DNA from: Myotis daubentonii
Lineage: Eukaryota > Chordata > Mammalia > Chiroptera > Vespertilionidae
Assembly: GCF_963259705.1 (NCBI RefSeq)
Contig: NC_081850.1
Coordinates: 37,351,667-37,415,666 of the forward strand
DNA length: 64,000 bases
Reading direction: 5' to 3'
Made by a program: the position numbers and the translations under genes. The notes under the pieces are model-generated. The model worked only from the letters and a program-made list of their open reading frames with translations, made no database searches and had not been told where the DNA came from. Positions 38,087-50,671 of this stretch are shown piece after piece (the first letter of the stretch is position 1; the number at the start of each line of letters is the position of its first letter).

Positions 38087-41000
38087 GTACCAAAACAGAG
38101 CTGTGCTCCCAGCACTGTGTGTTTCACTGCTTCTGGCAAATTCTGGGAGCTCCTATATGCCTTTAGTGGGAATGATTATATTCTGGAAAGTAAATTTCAT
38201 ATTGATACTTCCAGCTGAAGGACAAACTTAGAGTGACTACAAGCAAATTTAATTCATTCATCACAGTGTTTGCAACAGAACAATTGTTCTCCAGCATCTA
38301 TGAGACTAGCATTTCTCAAATGACTTGCCTCTCTTGATTGCTCTGCATTTTGTTAATTGGGGTGACATCAGGAAGAGGCACCTTGTATAGATAAGGAAAT
38401 TTCGAGTTAGAGTCAAACTGGTCAAACTACGCAGAGCCTTGACTATGCTCATGTAAATTATGAGTCTTCGGGTGTTTGGAAAACTCTGGGTTGAACCATG
38501 ACCTTGAAGTGCCAATATAGATGCTACTCTAGGCTTCCTCTCTGAGATTGCTGCCCAGCCTAGCATGCAAGGAGGGACTATGGCTGGCCTGAATTTAAAG
38601 TCAAGGGAAGACACTAACAAGGCTAAGCCAACCAGTGTTTGGCAAAGCCCCCTTAATAAGTCACTTAGAAAAAGAATAAATAGCACAAGCATAAGCCATT
38701 CCACTCCCTTATTCATTCAAGCTCCAGGCAACATTAATTAATACCAGTAAGGACCCACTATAATGTTGGGTACTTCCAGCTACACTGTTTGCTGCCCCCT
38801 CCCTCTTGGTCTTTACTTCAACCTGGGTTTTGAAGCAAGGTCTTTGATAATTTCTTGAGATGAAAACATTGGCTCCATCTGCAATGCTTCTTTTGTGGAG
38901 AAGAGAAGTAAAGAAAATGTCACTGCTTCTCATTTTACAGTTGCTCAGAATTTCCAGTTATAATTGGCATAGCTGTTCCCTGTATGGAAAAGATGCCAGG
39001 GAATGTTTTCTTTCTTTAGTGGGTTTTTTCATGACACTTTTCTTTGGAGAGGCTCAAGGAACTTTGGGAAAAGGGTACCATACATAGATCCTTACACCTG
39101 ACCCTGCAAGGAGCAGATCTCTCTGGAGTAATATGATCTCAGGTGGGGAAGGAGAGGCCTAGGAGGTGGTTATCAGGGCCACTGAGAGCATGAAGGGGCA
39201 GAGCCAGCATCATGCCCTTAGTCCTCCTCCCTCAGGATCACAGGCTCCCCATGCAGGGATGGGTCTCACTCTGCCACCATGGTTTGTTAGTGAGTAAATT
39301 TCACCCAGGACAGTACAAAATCATGCAAAAATTGGAGGCTCACCCTACCTTCCTATATAAAACTCTCATCTATATCTCATGTTTGGGAAACAAGATTAAA
39401 ACAAAGACCTGAATGTTCAGAGCTTCGTACAGGGTGAGGAATGATATTCCTGGCCTCACCAGCTCTGAGTCACTCAGACTCAGGGCTATTTTTTCTCAAC
39501 ATTCTTTTCCCTATTTGCACGTAGTAAGTGGTTATGATATTTGCTTATTTTTACTTAACTTCTTCACTGGCTGCAGGAGTATCTTTATAATGTCTAGAGG
39601 CCATTAGGCATGTGTGAAAACAATCCGATACACACATTTTCCTCTACCCTTCTAAGTTTTTCTGGATGTTCTAACAATGAAATTGACATGAGACAGATAA
39701 GCAAGAGAGAAAAAAAAGTTAGTTTAATAATGTGTAGACCTCCTATATACATGGGATAGACCCGGAAAACTGAGTAACTCTCTGAAATGGCAGAAGCTAC
39801 CACCTTAAATAATGTTGCCAGCTTATAAGACAAAAGATTTTGATGGTGGGGGGGTTGTGGGAGGCACCAGAACAAAAGCCGAGTACACAAGGGTAAGGTT
39901 ATTGTGCAGATCTCAGTCCTTGGCTCTCCAGTGATAAGAGTTTCTAGAGTTAAGGTCATCCCCCTCTTTCCAGTAAAGTGAGGGAGACATCCCTACAAAT
40001 AGAAATTTCCCTTATACATGTCTCTTACTACGGGGGAACTTGCACTCAGTTTTTAGAGCTTTTCCTATGTCTGCAATTTCTTAAAAATAAACAGCCTAAA
40101 ATAATCCTTATGCAAAGAGACATATTTTGGGGTGGCAAATGTGCTCTCCTACAAGTCTCTCTCTGAGATGGTTCACAAAACCTAAGGGGCGCCCCCTTTT
40201 TTAATGCTTCCTTTGAAGCCGAAGCTTCCATGGGCCTGCTGCTGGAGGGCTGTGTGTTAAGTATGCTCAGGGCCTGGGGCAGGCTGCCCCCAAATATTCC
40301 ACAATGGCATAGTGATTACTTTGAATTAAAGTTACTGGACCAGCAACCTGTGCAGGAAGGGCATGTTGACCCTCCCTGGTCTCCTAGAATGCAGGGAATA
40401 AATCTCCCCTGTAAAAGGTGTCCTCCTTGATCCAAGGGGGTGAAGAGAGACACCCATATCGATAGAGTTAAGGAATCTAGAGCCTAGAAGCCTGTGTGAG
40501 GCTTATTTTGTCTAATTTAATACCCAGACCTTTTTTTCTGTTTAGATTCCTTGCAAATGAACATCCAAAACTAAGTTTCTTTGTCCTGTCAAATGTTCAC
40601 AAATTTATTGTTTCTTTGTCTAAAAAATGACACAGAGGTGGGCTGGTTCATCATTTCTCTGAGTATTATTTATGCTCGCCTATATGCACACATTAAGTTG
40701 GTTTTTCTTCTGTTTATCTGGTCTTTTTCAATTCTATTATTAGTGGAGTCATCAGAACTCAAGAAGGGTAGAAGGGAGAACTTCCCCCTCCCCTACAGTA
40801 TATGTACTTCAGTCTGTGGGTAAAGTCACCATTGCTGTATATTTTGAATGGTTGGGGGACCCTTTCCTTGATACTGTTCTTCTGATTGCTGATAGTCTCT
40901 CCCTTTCTAATCATAAGCAAGGGTTTTCCCTGACCTGGGTAGGTGGGCCTCACAGTATTTAGCATAGGGCCTAGATAAAAATGTTATGTTAAAGTAGAAC

Positions 41001-41896
41001 TTCTTATTAAAATACTACACATCACTGACTCACCAACTTAAGCCCTATTGCCTAGTACATTTAAATCAAGATGTAACTTGAATATTTTTAAACCTTACAT
41101 CTATAACCCTAAGGAAAGGGAGAAGATTCTCTCAGTAGGCCCACCTGTCTCAATTACTGCGGCCCTTGGACCATGGAGGGCCTCCTAACAGCATTGCTTT
41201 CCAGGACCATCTGCTTCTGCCTTACAAGATCTCTGGAAAGAAAGGCCTTTGGTTAACTGTTAACAGAGATAAAAAATAAGGCATTCTCCTGAAGCTGCAA
41301 GTGTTATTACTGACCCAGGGCCTGACAGGGAAACACCAGCTTATGTTGCTTTCTCAGCCACAGAGAAAAACCTCTTCCGCCTTTCTCATTTTTTCTGATT
41401 GGCAGCCCAGAAAACAGAGAACAAATAGCCACCTCGCCCACCCCACACTGGCACCTGTACTCAGACACCAGTTAAAGTACCTCTGTACCTGGCAGAGATT
41501 CAATTAATAATCTCATTCCAATTCAACAGATTTTTTTTTAATGCTTTATCCCCTCTAACACAATGCCCATCTACATTCAAGCTATTTAGCAAGAAGACTG
41601 GAAAGTTCCCTTCAACTGGCTTTGTTAGCATCTGTTTTAATTAAGTCAACAAACATATTCACCTTCTTTCCTTGTCCCTTTCAACCTGTGGGTGGAGTGG
41701 CTAATGAACAATAAAGGAGTCTAAAGGAAAAGGAAGAAGAAGTTTTGTTAAGGGCTGGGATAATCACAGACTGATAACCAGCTCCTGGCTAATCAACAGT
41801 TGGCTTAGGTACTTTAATTGCAGAATATAATTGCACCCAACCCCACCCCTAAATCAGGAAGGAGCCTGATTTTCCCAACCTTCTTTCCCACTGAGG

Positions 41897-42108
41897 CAGT
41901 GGTTCTCAACCTTCTGGCCCTTTAAATACAGTTCCTCACGTTGTGACCCAACCATAAAATTATTTTCATTGCTACTTCATAACTGTAATGTTGCTACTGT
42001 TAAGAATCGTCATGTAAATATCTGATATGCAGGATGGTCTTAGGCGACCCCTGTGAAAGGGTCGTTCGACCGCCAAAGGGGTCGCGACCCACAGGTTGGG
42101 AACCGCTG
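41897..42108. mobile_element. SPIN-type non-autonomous hAT
   Basis: It starts CAGTGGTTCTCAACCTTCTG and ends CGACCCACAGGTTGGGAACCGCTG. The right end contains AAAGGGTCGTTCGACCGCCA and GGGGTCGCGACCC, the signature of SPIN (Space Invader) elements, which entered several tetrapod lineages horizontally. The 8-bp duplication CACTGAGG at 41889-41896 and 42109-42116 is perfect. It is 212 bp. Confidence 0.88.
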
Positions 42109-42532
42109 CACTGAGGGACTTGATGTGTGTATTTCTGATAAGCTGCACATCAAAGTCTTTAAGGACTAATATCTAAGTACCAGGAGTCCCTCTATATTGG
42201 ATTCATCTGTCAAAGCAAAGGCCATCTGTTATTTTGCCCAACCTGTTCTTAGTATGACTTTATAACCCAGAAATATAAAGTACAGAGCCATTTTGTGTTT
42301 TGTTAGGAGACCATATCATTTATCATCTAAATCAGGATACTTTTAAGAGTGAAAGGGGCACTAATAATTATAGTAAGACCCTCCCCAATAAACCAGGGCA
42401 AATGGTTACTCTAGCTACATGCCTTTGTGCTATCTTAGATCTGTACGTCTCTTTAGAGAGGGGTTTCCAGAAGCACTACTAACATAAGCCATGTAGAACA
42501 GAGGGAACATGCAGGAGTGAAGAATTAGATCT

Positions 42533-42690
42533 GTGGTTCTAACCCAGATTGTACACCAGAACGATTTGGGTGGCTAGTAAAAACACACAGGCCTGGGCCC
42601 CACTCCCAGGCATTGTATTTTATTGTTCTATGGCAGAGCCTGTATTTTTAAAGCACTTCCCAGGTGATTCAAATTAGAGAAGGGCCTCTA
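42533..42690 (+). mobile_element. MER5A-like hAT fragment
   Basis: CTGTGGTTCTAACCCAGATT at the left and CCCAGGTGATTCAAATTAGA near the right. It is diverged. Confidence 0.5.
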
Positions 42691-42917
42691 AACTTTAAGT
42701 CTTCCTTAAAACTTCAAGTCTGAGGAAGGTCGGAGTGTCTGCATTTCTCACATGCTCCGGTGAGATTGCGTTGCTGGTCTAAGAGTCACACTTTGAATAG
42801 CGGAGAGTTATACGAACTGTGAAACCCTAATAGCAGGACCTTGACTTCTTTAAAATCATAAAAAGGGCAACACCTGTTTTTAGTGCCCTTCCATGCATGA
42901 GCTACTGGCCTCTAGAC

Positions 42918-43136
42918 CAGTGGTTCTCAACCTTGGCTGCACATTAGAATCACCTGGGAATCTTTTTAAAAATCCTGATTTCTGGGCCTCATCCTCTGGA
43001 AATTCTGTTTCTTTGTTACTAATGTTGTGGCTCCACCCCATAACAAACAGAATTTCCGGAGGATGAGGCCCAGAAATCAGGATTTTAACAAGATTCCCAG
43101 GTGATTCTAATGTGCAGCCAAGGTTGAGAACCACTG
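42918..43136. mobile_element. Palindromic MER5-like hAT
   Basis: It starts CAGTGGTTCTCAACCTTGGC and ends GCCAAGGTTGAGAACCACTG. The 8-bp duplication CTCTAGAC at 42910-42917 and 43137-43144 is perfect. Almost the whole element is an inverted repeat: ATCCTGATTTCTGGGCCTCA is matched by its complement near 43063-43082 with very few mismatches. The loop is about 20 bp. Confidence 0.85.
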
Positions 43137-43149
43137 CTCTAGACTCACA

Positions 43150-43770
43150 TCTCCAGTTGTCCATTGGACTCCACTTGAATGTCTTCTGGGCATCTTTAAC
43201 TTGACGTATGCAAAACTGAACTCCTGTCGGTCTCCCAGGATCCTCACCCTTCCCCCTTCCCCCTGCTTCTTTAAGTTCTTCATTTCAGTAATTGATGGCT
43301 CCATCCTGTTAGTAGGTTTGGCCAAACACCTAGAATTCATCCATGGAATAATATTCTTTCTCTCATGCCCCATATTCAACAGCAGATCCTACCAACATGA
43401 CCTTAAAAACACAACCAGGTCTGACCTCCTCTCACCACCTTCATCATTTCTTCATTTCTATGCAGGGCCAAGCCTCTTTTTTCTCCTTTTCATTATTGCA
43501 CTGGTCTCTTCACTGGTTTCCTTCCTTCCACTCTTGTCCACTCCCTATCCACACCTAGTCTCAGAACAGCAACCAGAGTGATGTTTTTAAGACATGTTAG
43601 ATCACCTCATTACTCAGCTCACATCATCCAGGGCTCTTCATCTCACTCAGAAAAGAGCCTAAACCCTTACCATGGCCCCAAATGCTCATTGGATCTACCT
43701 CCGACTTCATCTCCCACCTCTCATTCCCTTTCCCTCTTCACTCCAGCCAATGTTCTAGGCTTGATAATTT
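43150..43770 (+). repeat. L2 LINE fragment
   Basis: L2-like text: AACCAGAGTGATGTTTTTAA, CTCACTCAGAAAAGAGCC and CTTACCATGGCCCCAAATG. It is old, and no intact reverse-transcriptase frame is present. Confidence 0.5.
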
Positions 43771-46490
43771 GCTAGAACAACTCACAGAACCCAGGATAGC
43801 TCTTTGCTTATGACTAGTGGTTTATTATTAAGGGTACAACCCAGGAACAGCCTAGTGGAAGAAATGCATGGGGCAAGGGTGTTTACAGCTTCCATGCCCT
43901 CTCTTGGCCCACCACTGTCCCAGCAGAGATTTAATTATGTAGGAATGATTAATTAATTCATTGACCATTGGTGAATGAACTCTACTGCCAGCCCTTTTCC
44001 CCTTATTCCTGGTTGGTTCCTCTGATTATAGCTATCAATGTAGGGGTCCACAAAGAGTTACCTCAGGAGCATAATCTTAGATATGGTTGAAAGGGTCTTA
44101 TTATGAATAACAAAAGGCATTCCTATCCCTCGGGAAATTTAAAGGATTTTGGGAGCTCTGTGCCAGGAACTAGAGACAAAGATCAAATGTATTTTTTATT
44201 ATACCACACTTAATAAGTGTGGGTAAGTGTGTTTTGAAAACAACCAGTTTTCTCTCCCTTAATTTGAATTATCAGTGAATATGCTTTTAAAATGATTAAA
44301 ATAATGTTCTAAATACATATTGGTTATATTTTATAATTAATGGGACATCTAAAGTGACTAGGAGAATAAAATTAGAAATTGAAATAATATGTGTGATATA
44401 GAATAGTTGGAAACAGAGTGGAATTCAGAAGTGACATATAAATAGACTATCACTTAGACATTCAGTTTTCATGACAATATGAAAAAGTATGTATGTATGT
44501 GTATATGTGTGTATATATATACACATATATACATGGTTTTGGAAACATACTAGATAAATATATAACAAAAACATTATGTTGTTATTTTAAAAAACCTGCA
44601 TAGGAATGTATTAATAACCAGATATGCAAGGACAATCATGAGGAAATACATCATTTTATTTTACTTCTCAGAGTTTGATCTGTGTTGCTGTAATTTGGAA
44701 ATATCATGGAGGATGGAGTAATATAGAGAGAGTTTAGAAAAGAAATAAATGGTTAAAGAGTTGAGATGTAAATGCTATGGTCAAGTTCATAGCTGGCTCA
44801 TTTTGCATCTAAGAGAGGCGTTGCCTGAGGTCTTCAGGAATGTAAAAACTAATATGAGGCCAAGAAAGATGACCAGTTGTTCTCCACAACTAATGAATAT
44901 GTAATTTCAGTAAATAAACTCAAGCTGAACTGTAAGGGACTCAGATTGACTATTAGAACAATTTCAACTGTGAGGATGCCTGCCCAATTGAGGTGGCTGG
45001 TTTTCTAGACCACATAGGTTTAGATGATTTTTAAATATGGGCAAGGGTGGAAAGGAACTGAGCAAGATAACATCAGCCTTTTTAAAAAAAAAAAGAAACA
45101 AGTTGTGGTCAGGTGGGTTAGATTTCCCTCTAGTGGCATAGAAAGGAATTTAGTACAGCTTGGAGCTGAATTACAGTTGAGAAAGAAGCAAAGATGTATA
45201 GGTTTTCTGTTTCTACTCATTTAGGTACACTACCCCCTGGAAAATCAAAATGGTAAACAGTCCTTCTTTCCCTCCTTTCAATATTGAAATGTGGATCAGG
45301 CTGTGTTACTGTGGATGGTGCTTTCCCTGGGACTGAGAGCAATACTCCCTTGGGCTGGGAATGTGGCAGGTGTTTCACAGGCTGATGACTCTCCCAGTCC
45401 AGGGCTGCTGAGGGTGTGGAAGACAGTGGGACTTTGACCCGTGCTGGGTCTGAACTCTCTTCAGGGTACTGAGTGTGTGCTGGTTCAGGGTAGGGACATT
45501 CTAGGACTTGTGGGAAAGCATGTGCCTTGATGACAGTGACTTTAAACTACTCATGTCAGTCCCACCATACGTGCCTATTTTTGGAAGTATGCACAAAAGA
45601 GACCTTTATGCCAAATCTTCAAAGACTATCTTGGCCGTGCCAATTTCTCCCAAGAGCCTAGTGGCCTTAGGAGGCAGAAGAGCTAAACGTTGTGCCTTCA
45701 TCCTGGCTTTGGCTCAATTGTGGATTAAGGTTTAGAGACCTGAAGCTCTGAAAAAATTATATTTCCCCTCCCCACTTCCCCACCTGTATTCAAAATAAAA
45801 ACACTAGCTTTAAAAATAAATCTAAGGAAATTTTACAAAATGTCATTCTCTCCCCCGCCCCCTCTTTTAATGGTATTCATTTTGGTGCCTCTGCTTTGCT
45901 GTGTCCAAAGCACATGCTTAACTAGCTACTGGTTAACCTGACACTGTTTAAGTCCACAAATCAGAGTCTTGCTGGATCTTGTTTACTCAGCCTGAAAAGG
46001 GAGCATGAATGAATTTGCCTTCATCACACAAATACAGAGGGTCATGGGCCATAACTTCTCTCGCCAGATGAATGGGTTTGACAGGTTGTGGCCAGCATAA
46101 TCTGGCTTTCCCAGCATCCTCTTTGTTCCAACACAGGTGCACAATACAACCAAGTTTCCATGCCTTCCAGCACAAAGGTACACCAGCTCGTGAGTTGGTG
46201 GAGAGTTATGTTTCTTAGAAGCAGTGCCCTTCTTTGGCGGATAGTAAATCATTTGCCTTGCTCATAAGTTATGGTGTATGTTGGTGAATGAATACTGATG
46301 GTGAATCTGGAGATGGCCTGTGATCTTCAGAAGAAGGCTTGGGACTATGCCATGCAGTCAAGTAACACAAGGGAAGGAAGGGCCTGGGCTCCCTACCATG
46401 GCCTCACTGTTTTTTCCTGGGGAACACAGGATCCAGGGAGGATGTGGCTGTTTTAGCTCCACTATCTGCTGCTCTTGGCTGATTTTTTAA

Positions 46491-46646
46491 TTGATTTTTT
46501 TTTTGAGAGAGAGAGACATCAATTTTTGTTGTTCCACTTATTTATGCATTTATTGGTTGATTCTTGTATGTGCCCTGACCTGGAATTGAACCACCAACCT
46601 TGGTGTATTGGGATGATCCTCTAACCAACTGAGTTATCCAGCTCTA
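46491..46646 (-). mobile_element. VES SINE
   Basis: On the minus strand it starts TAGAGCTGGATAACTCAGTT and has GGTTCAATTCCAGGTCAGGG. It ends in a GA/T-rich tail. Flanks share GGCTGATTTT. Confidence 0.8.
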
Positions 46647-47559
46647 GGCTGATTTTAATTTTGACACTCTAATTCTGGAATGAGAAACCCTACTTAAGAT
46701 GCAGGTGAGGAAGTTCCCCATCCTTAGTTTTTGCCTCCCAGGAAACCTGGGAGGTGTGATAAACTCCAGAACAGCATCATCTCCATACCAGAATACCTTA
46801 GGGCAGGAGGGAAAGCAATAAAAGTTTATGAAATTCTTGTTTTATGAGGGCTTTTTGTTTCCTTTGAGCATTTTTTGTTGGTACAAATCATCATGTGAGG
46901 CATTGCTTGGTAGGTTGTATCCTCTGTCTTCCAAACTTAATGATAGACGACTGGGAGGTAAATAAGGTTATGAGAGGGTTTTAGAATGTAGGTTTTGTTA
47001 GTGTTCAAGTATAGTGAGGCCAACCAATTAGGAGACAATTGCCATTGAAAAGATAGCGTGTTACTCACTGTTCCCAAGAGGAGGGGACAGGCCACACCAT
47101 ACCCTGCAGGGCCACACAGGGAAGCCCCAGGATCCCTTATGACGCAGAAGTGGGGGGAAATGTGGTTCCTGTGGGAAGAAAGGGTGAGGCAGGATAAGAA
47201 GCGACTGGTAAGTTTGAATAATTTCAGCAGGCTCTGGGACATAGGGACCAGCCTTTGTTGTCTGGTATTTGGCCCTGGGGTGATGAGAGCTGGTGGACAG
47301 TGGCCTGAGAGTGAGAGCTCAATAAAGGGGGTGTTTGGTGTTTGCCTTGGTCCCTCTGCATATAAAAGGTGTGCTCCCAGAAATTAGCTAGCCTTGGAAG
47401 GTCCCTAAGTGTCAGCTCATCATAATAAAAGACATGCTTAATACAAAACGACAAAGACAAAACCATGGTCACTTTTTCAGGTGGATAAAATTATTTGGCA
47501 CCAAAATTTTGTTTTGTCATCTACCATTGAGACTAAATGGTCCACTGTTCAAAGGTTGG

Positions 47560-47770
47560 GCTTTAGACTCATATATCTTTGGTGTTGAGCCTCTCAGTTC
47601 TACCGTTTTTCAACTCTACAACCTTGTGCAACTTAATTTCTGTAAGCTTCAGTGCTTTCTCAGTCAAATGGGAGTACAAATACTTTATATTTCATAGGAT
47701 TGTTGTGATGATAAATGAGATAGTTTCTAGAAAGTGTTTTGGACAGTGCCTGGCACATAAAAAGTGCTTA
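47560..47770 (+). repeat. MIR SINE
   Basis: MIR-like text: GCTTTCTCAGTCAAATGGGA and GTGCCTGGCACATAAAAAGT. Confidence 0.55.
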
Positions 47771-48394
47771 TAGCACAATGCTAATGTGCTCATAGCACAT
47801 TGCTAATAACAATATAGATTAGTTTTCTGGTCACAGGAGGATCAAAGAGTCTCAGATAATTAGCAGTTTTTTTATAATGGCATTAACCTGCCTTGTCATA
47901 TCTTCTCCCATTAAATGCTCCTAGAGCCAACTGGATCTATGGGAGATGTCCCAACAGAACTGGCAGCTGTGATGTTACTCTTAAAAAGGGTGCCAGGGCC
48001 CTATGACATGGTGTCTTATATATATATACCACACTGTATTAAAAGGTTCAAAAATAAAGTCGAGAGTCTCTGTCTCTCCATTCTCCTCTCTTTCTTACTC
48101 TTCCCATCTTTAGAATCCTTACATCAATGGAGCTTGTGGGACAAATTTTCTCTCCTCCTAGGTTGAAGCAAGAGGGACAGAGATGGAGTTGTTCATTAAT
48201 TTTATTTTATTGAAGGTAATGTGCAATTGAAGGTTGGTTGTTTCCAGCTAATTTTCCAGAAAGGTTTTAAAGACTAAAGTGGCTGTGAGACAAAAGGTAG
48301 GCTTACTGAAGATACCTGGAGTCTCTGTTGTTGGTTATGAGGCATGTGCATGCTGACTTCAAAGTGTTAAATGCAAAAAAGTAGTCCCGTGGAA

Positions 48395-48850
48395 TAGGTA
48401 TTAGCAAGCTTCTTTATGTAAAGGGCCAGATAGTAAATACTTTAAGTTTGCTAGCTGTCGTAGTTTGCCAGAGCTTATGTAACTAACTGTCACAGACTGG
48501 GTGGTGCAAAGAGAAATTCATTGTCTCACAGTTTCTGGAGGTTGAAAGTCCAAGATCAAGGTGTTGGCAGGTGGGTTTCTTGTAAGAGAGGTGAAGGAAT
48601 GATCTGTTCTAGACCTCTCTTCTTGGTTTATAGATAGCTGTCTTCTACCTATCTCTTTACATCATCTTCCCTCTATGTGTGGCTGTGTTCAATTTTTTTC
48701 TTCTTATTGAATTAGGGTTCACCCTAATGACCTCATTTTAACTTGGTTGCCTCGGTAAAGATTATCTCCCAAGGTCACATTCTGAGGTACTGGAGGTTAG
48801 AACTTCAATATAGGAATTGGCAGGGTGGGGACACAATTTAACCATGACAC
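48395..48850 (+). repeat. hAT-Charlie fragment followed by a second old repeat
   Basis: TGTAAAGGGCCAGATAGTAA at 48416-48435 matches the element at 35286. From about 48455, CACAGACTGGGTGGTGCAAA and the rest match the old repeat at 13205-13620. Confidence 0.5.
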
Positions 48851-49516
48851 TAGCCATATGGTCTGTGTTAGAACTTCTCATCTGCCATTGTAGGTTCATC
48901 TTTGGACGCAATGGCCACATCACCTGGATGCTTTTTAGAAATGCAGAATCTCAGTCCCTACCCCAAACCTGCTGAATCAGATCCTACATTTAAACAAGAT
49001 CTCCAGGTGATCTTTGTGCACATTCAAGTGTGAGAGTTCCTGCTATGATAGCCTTTGGATCATTATTTCTACCTCTGCTTAGCAGGACTGACTCCCCCCT
49101 GCGCCCCACCTGAACCTCCCAAGAGCCATTTAAATCTTTCTAATGCCAAACTGCTACAGAGCATTTATAGGATTGACTGGCCTCTGCGATTCTCCCCTTC
49201 TGGAAAATTACAGAAAGTGCAGAAGATAACCCAGAAAAAGTGTCTCAAGACCTTTGAATACCTGCTTTCTGCTTGCCAGAACAATGAATAAAAAGGGAAG
49301 CAAGAAAATCAGATTCACTTTGCATCTCCATAGAAACCCTACCTCAGTATCAACTCTGTAGTGTTAGACTGTTTTCTTCTCACAATTATACTAATCAAGC
49401 TGAGAGATTCAAAATAACCCAGGGATAAAGTAAAGTTCTATTTTAAAATTGAATTTATTGGGATGACATTTGTTAATAAAATTATATAGGTTTCAGGTGT
49501 GCAATTTTATAACACA

Positions 49517-49979
49517 CTAGAGGCCTGATGCACAAAAATTTGTGCACTTGGGGGGGGATCCCTTAGCCCGGCCTGTGCCCTCTCGCAGTCTGGGACCCCC
49601 TTGGGGGATGTCCACCTGCTGGCTTACGCCCGCTCCCCGGAGGTTCGGCCTAAGCTGGCAGTCAGACATCCCTCTGGCAGCCCGGGAGCCCTCGGGGTAT
49701 GTCCATTTGCCAGCGGGGAGCAGGCCTAAGCTGCAGTCGGAAATCCTTAGCGCTGCTGAGGAGGTGGGAGAGGCTCCCACCACCACCACTGTGCTGGCAG
49801 CTGGCAGCCTGGCTTGTGGCTGAGCAGAGCTTCCCTTGTGGGAGCACACTGACCACCAGGGAGCAGCTCCTGCATTGAGCGTCTGCCCCCTGGTGGTCAG
49901 TGTGTGTCATAGTGACCAGTCATTCCCAGTCATTCTGCTGTTAGGGTCAATTTGCATATTACTCTTTTATTATATAGGA
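49517..49979 (-). mobile_element. Helitron block A inside an L1
   Basis: On + it begins CTAGAGGCCTGATGCACAAA and ends CTTTTATTATATAGGA. It is 463 bp, a near match to 27832-28295. CTCF-like motifs lie at 49853-49866 (+) and 49883-49896 (-). Confidence 0.92.
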
Positions 49980-50452
49980 TCATCTGTATATTGTGTGTTC
50001 ACCACCCAAAGCCAAGTCTCCTTCCATCACCTTTTATCCCCCCTCTACCCTCTTCTGTCTCCCCCAACCCCACTTTCCCTCTGGTAATACTGATGTCTAT
50101 GTCTATGAGGTTTTTCTTGCTTAATTCCTTCACTTTTTCCACCAAGCCCCCAAGCTTCCTCCCCTCTGTTCTCAGCATCTATGAGTCTGTTTCTATTTTG
50201 TTTGTTAGTTTATTTTGTTCATTAGATTTCACATATAAGTGAACTCATATGGTATTTGTCTTTCTCTGACTGACTTATTTCACTTAGTATCATAATCTCC
50301 AAGTATTATTTCATTATGTAAATATACCACTGCTGTTTTATTCACTTATCTACTGATGGGCACTTGGGCTGCTTCCAAATTTTGGCTATAATGCTGCAAT
50401 GAACATAGGGGTGTATATGTTCTATCGAATCAGTGTTTTGGGGTTTTTTTGG

Positions 50453-50671
50453 CTATATTCCCAGAAGTGGCATCACTGGGTCATAAGGCAGTTTCACTTT
50501 TAATTTTTTGAGGTAACTCCATAGTGGCTGCACCAATCTGCATTCCCACCAAAAGTGCATGAGGGTTCTCTTTACTCCACATCCTCTCCAACACTGGTTG
50601 TTTGTTGATTTATTGATGATAGCCATTCTGACATGTGTGAGGTGATATCTCATTGTGGTTTTAATTTGCAT
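50453..50671 (-). pseudogene. L1 ORF2 C-terminal remnant
   Basis: A 73-codon open stretch with the L1 ORF2 C-terminal Cys-rich region: NNQCWRGCG, then [13 protein letters not shown] and [12 protein letters not shown]. It is a fragment of a retrotransposon polyprotein, truncated at both sides and not functional. Confidence 0.85.

Noticed and set aside
38306..38716. 136-codon open frame on the minus strand with hydrophobic stretches
   Set aside because: Its length is within chance for 64 kb. There is no homology I recognise and no promoter or splice evidence.
39640..40450. Possible LTR or ERV-derived segment
   Set aside because: Some text looks retroelement-like, but no ends, duplication or polymerase homology could be fixed, so it is not listed as an element.
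43201..43581. 126-codon open frame (+)
   Set aside because: It coincides with an old L2 fragment and has no domain.
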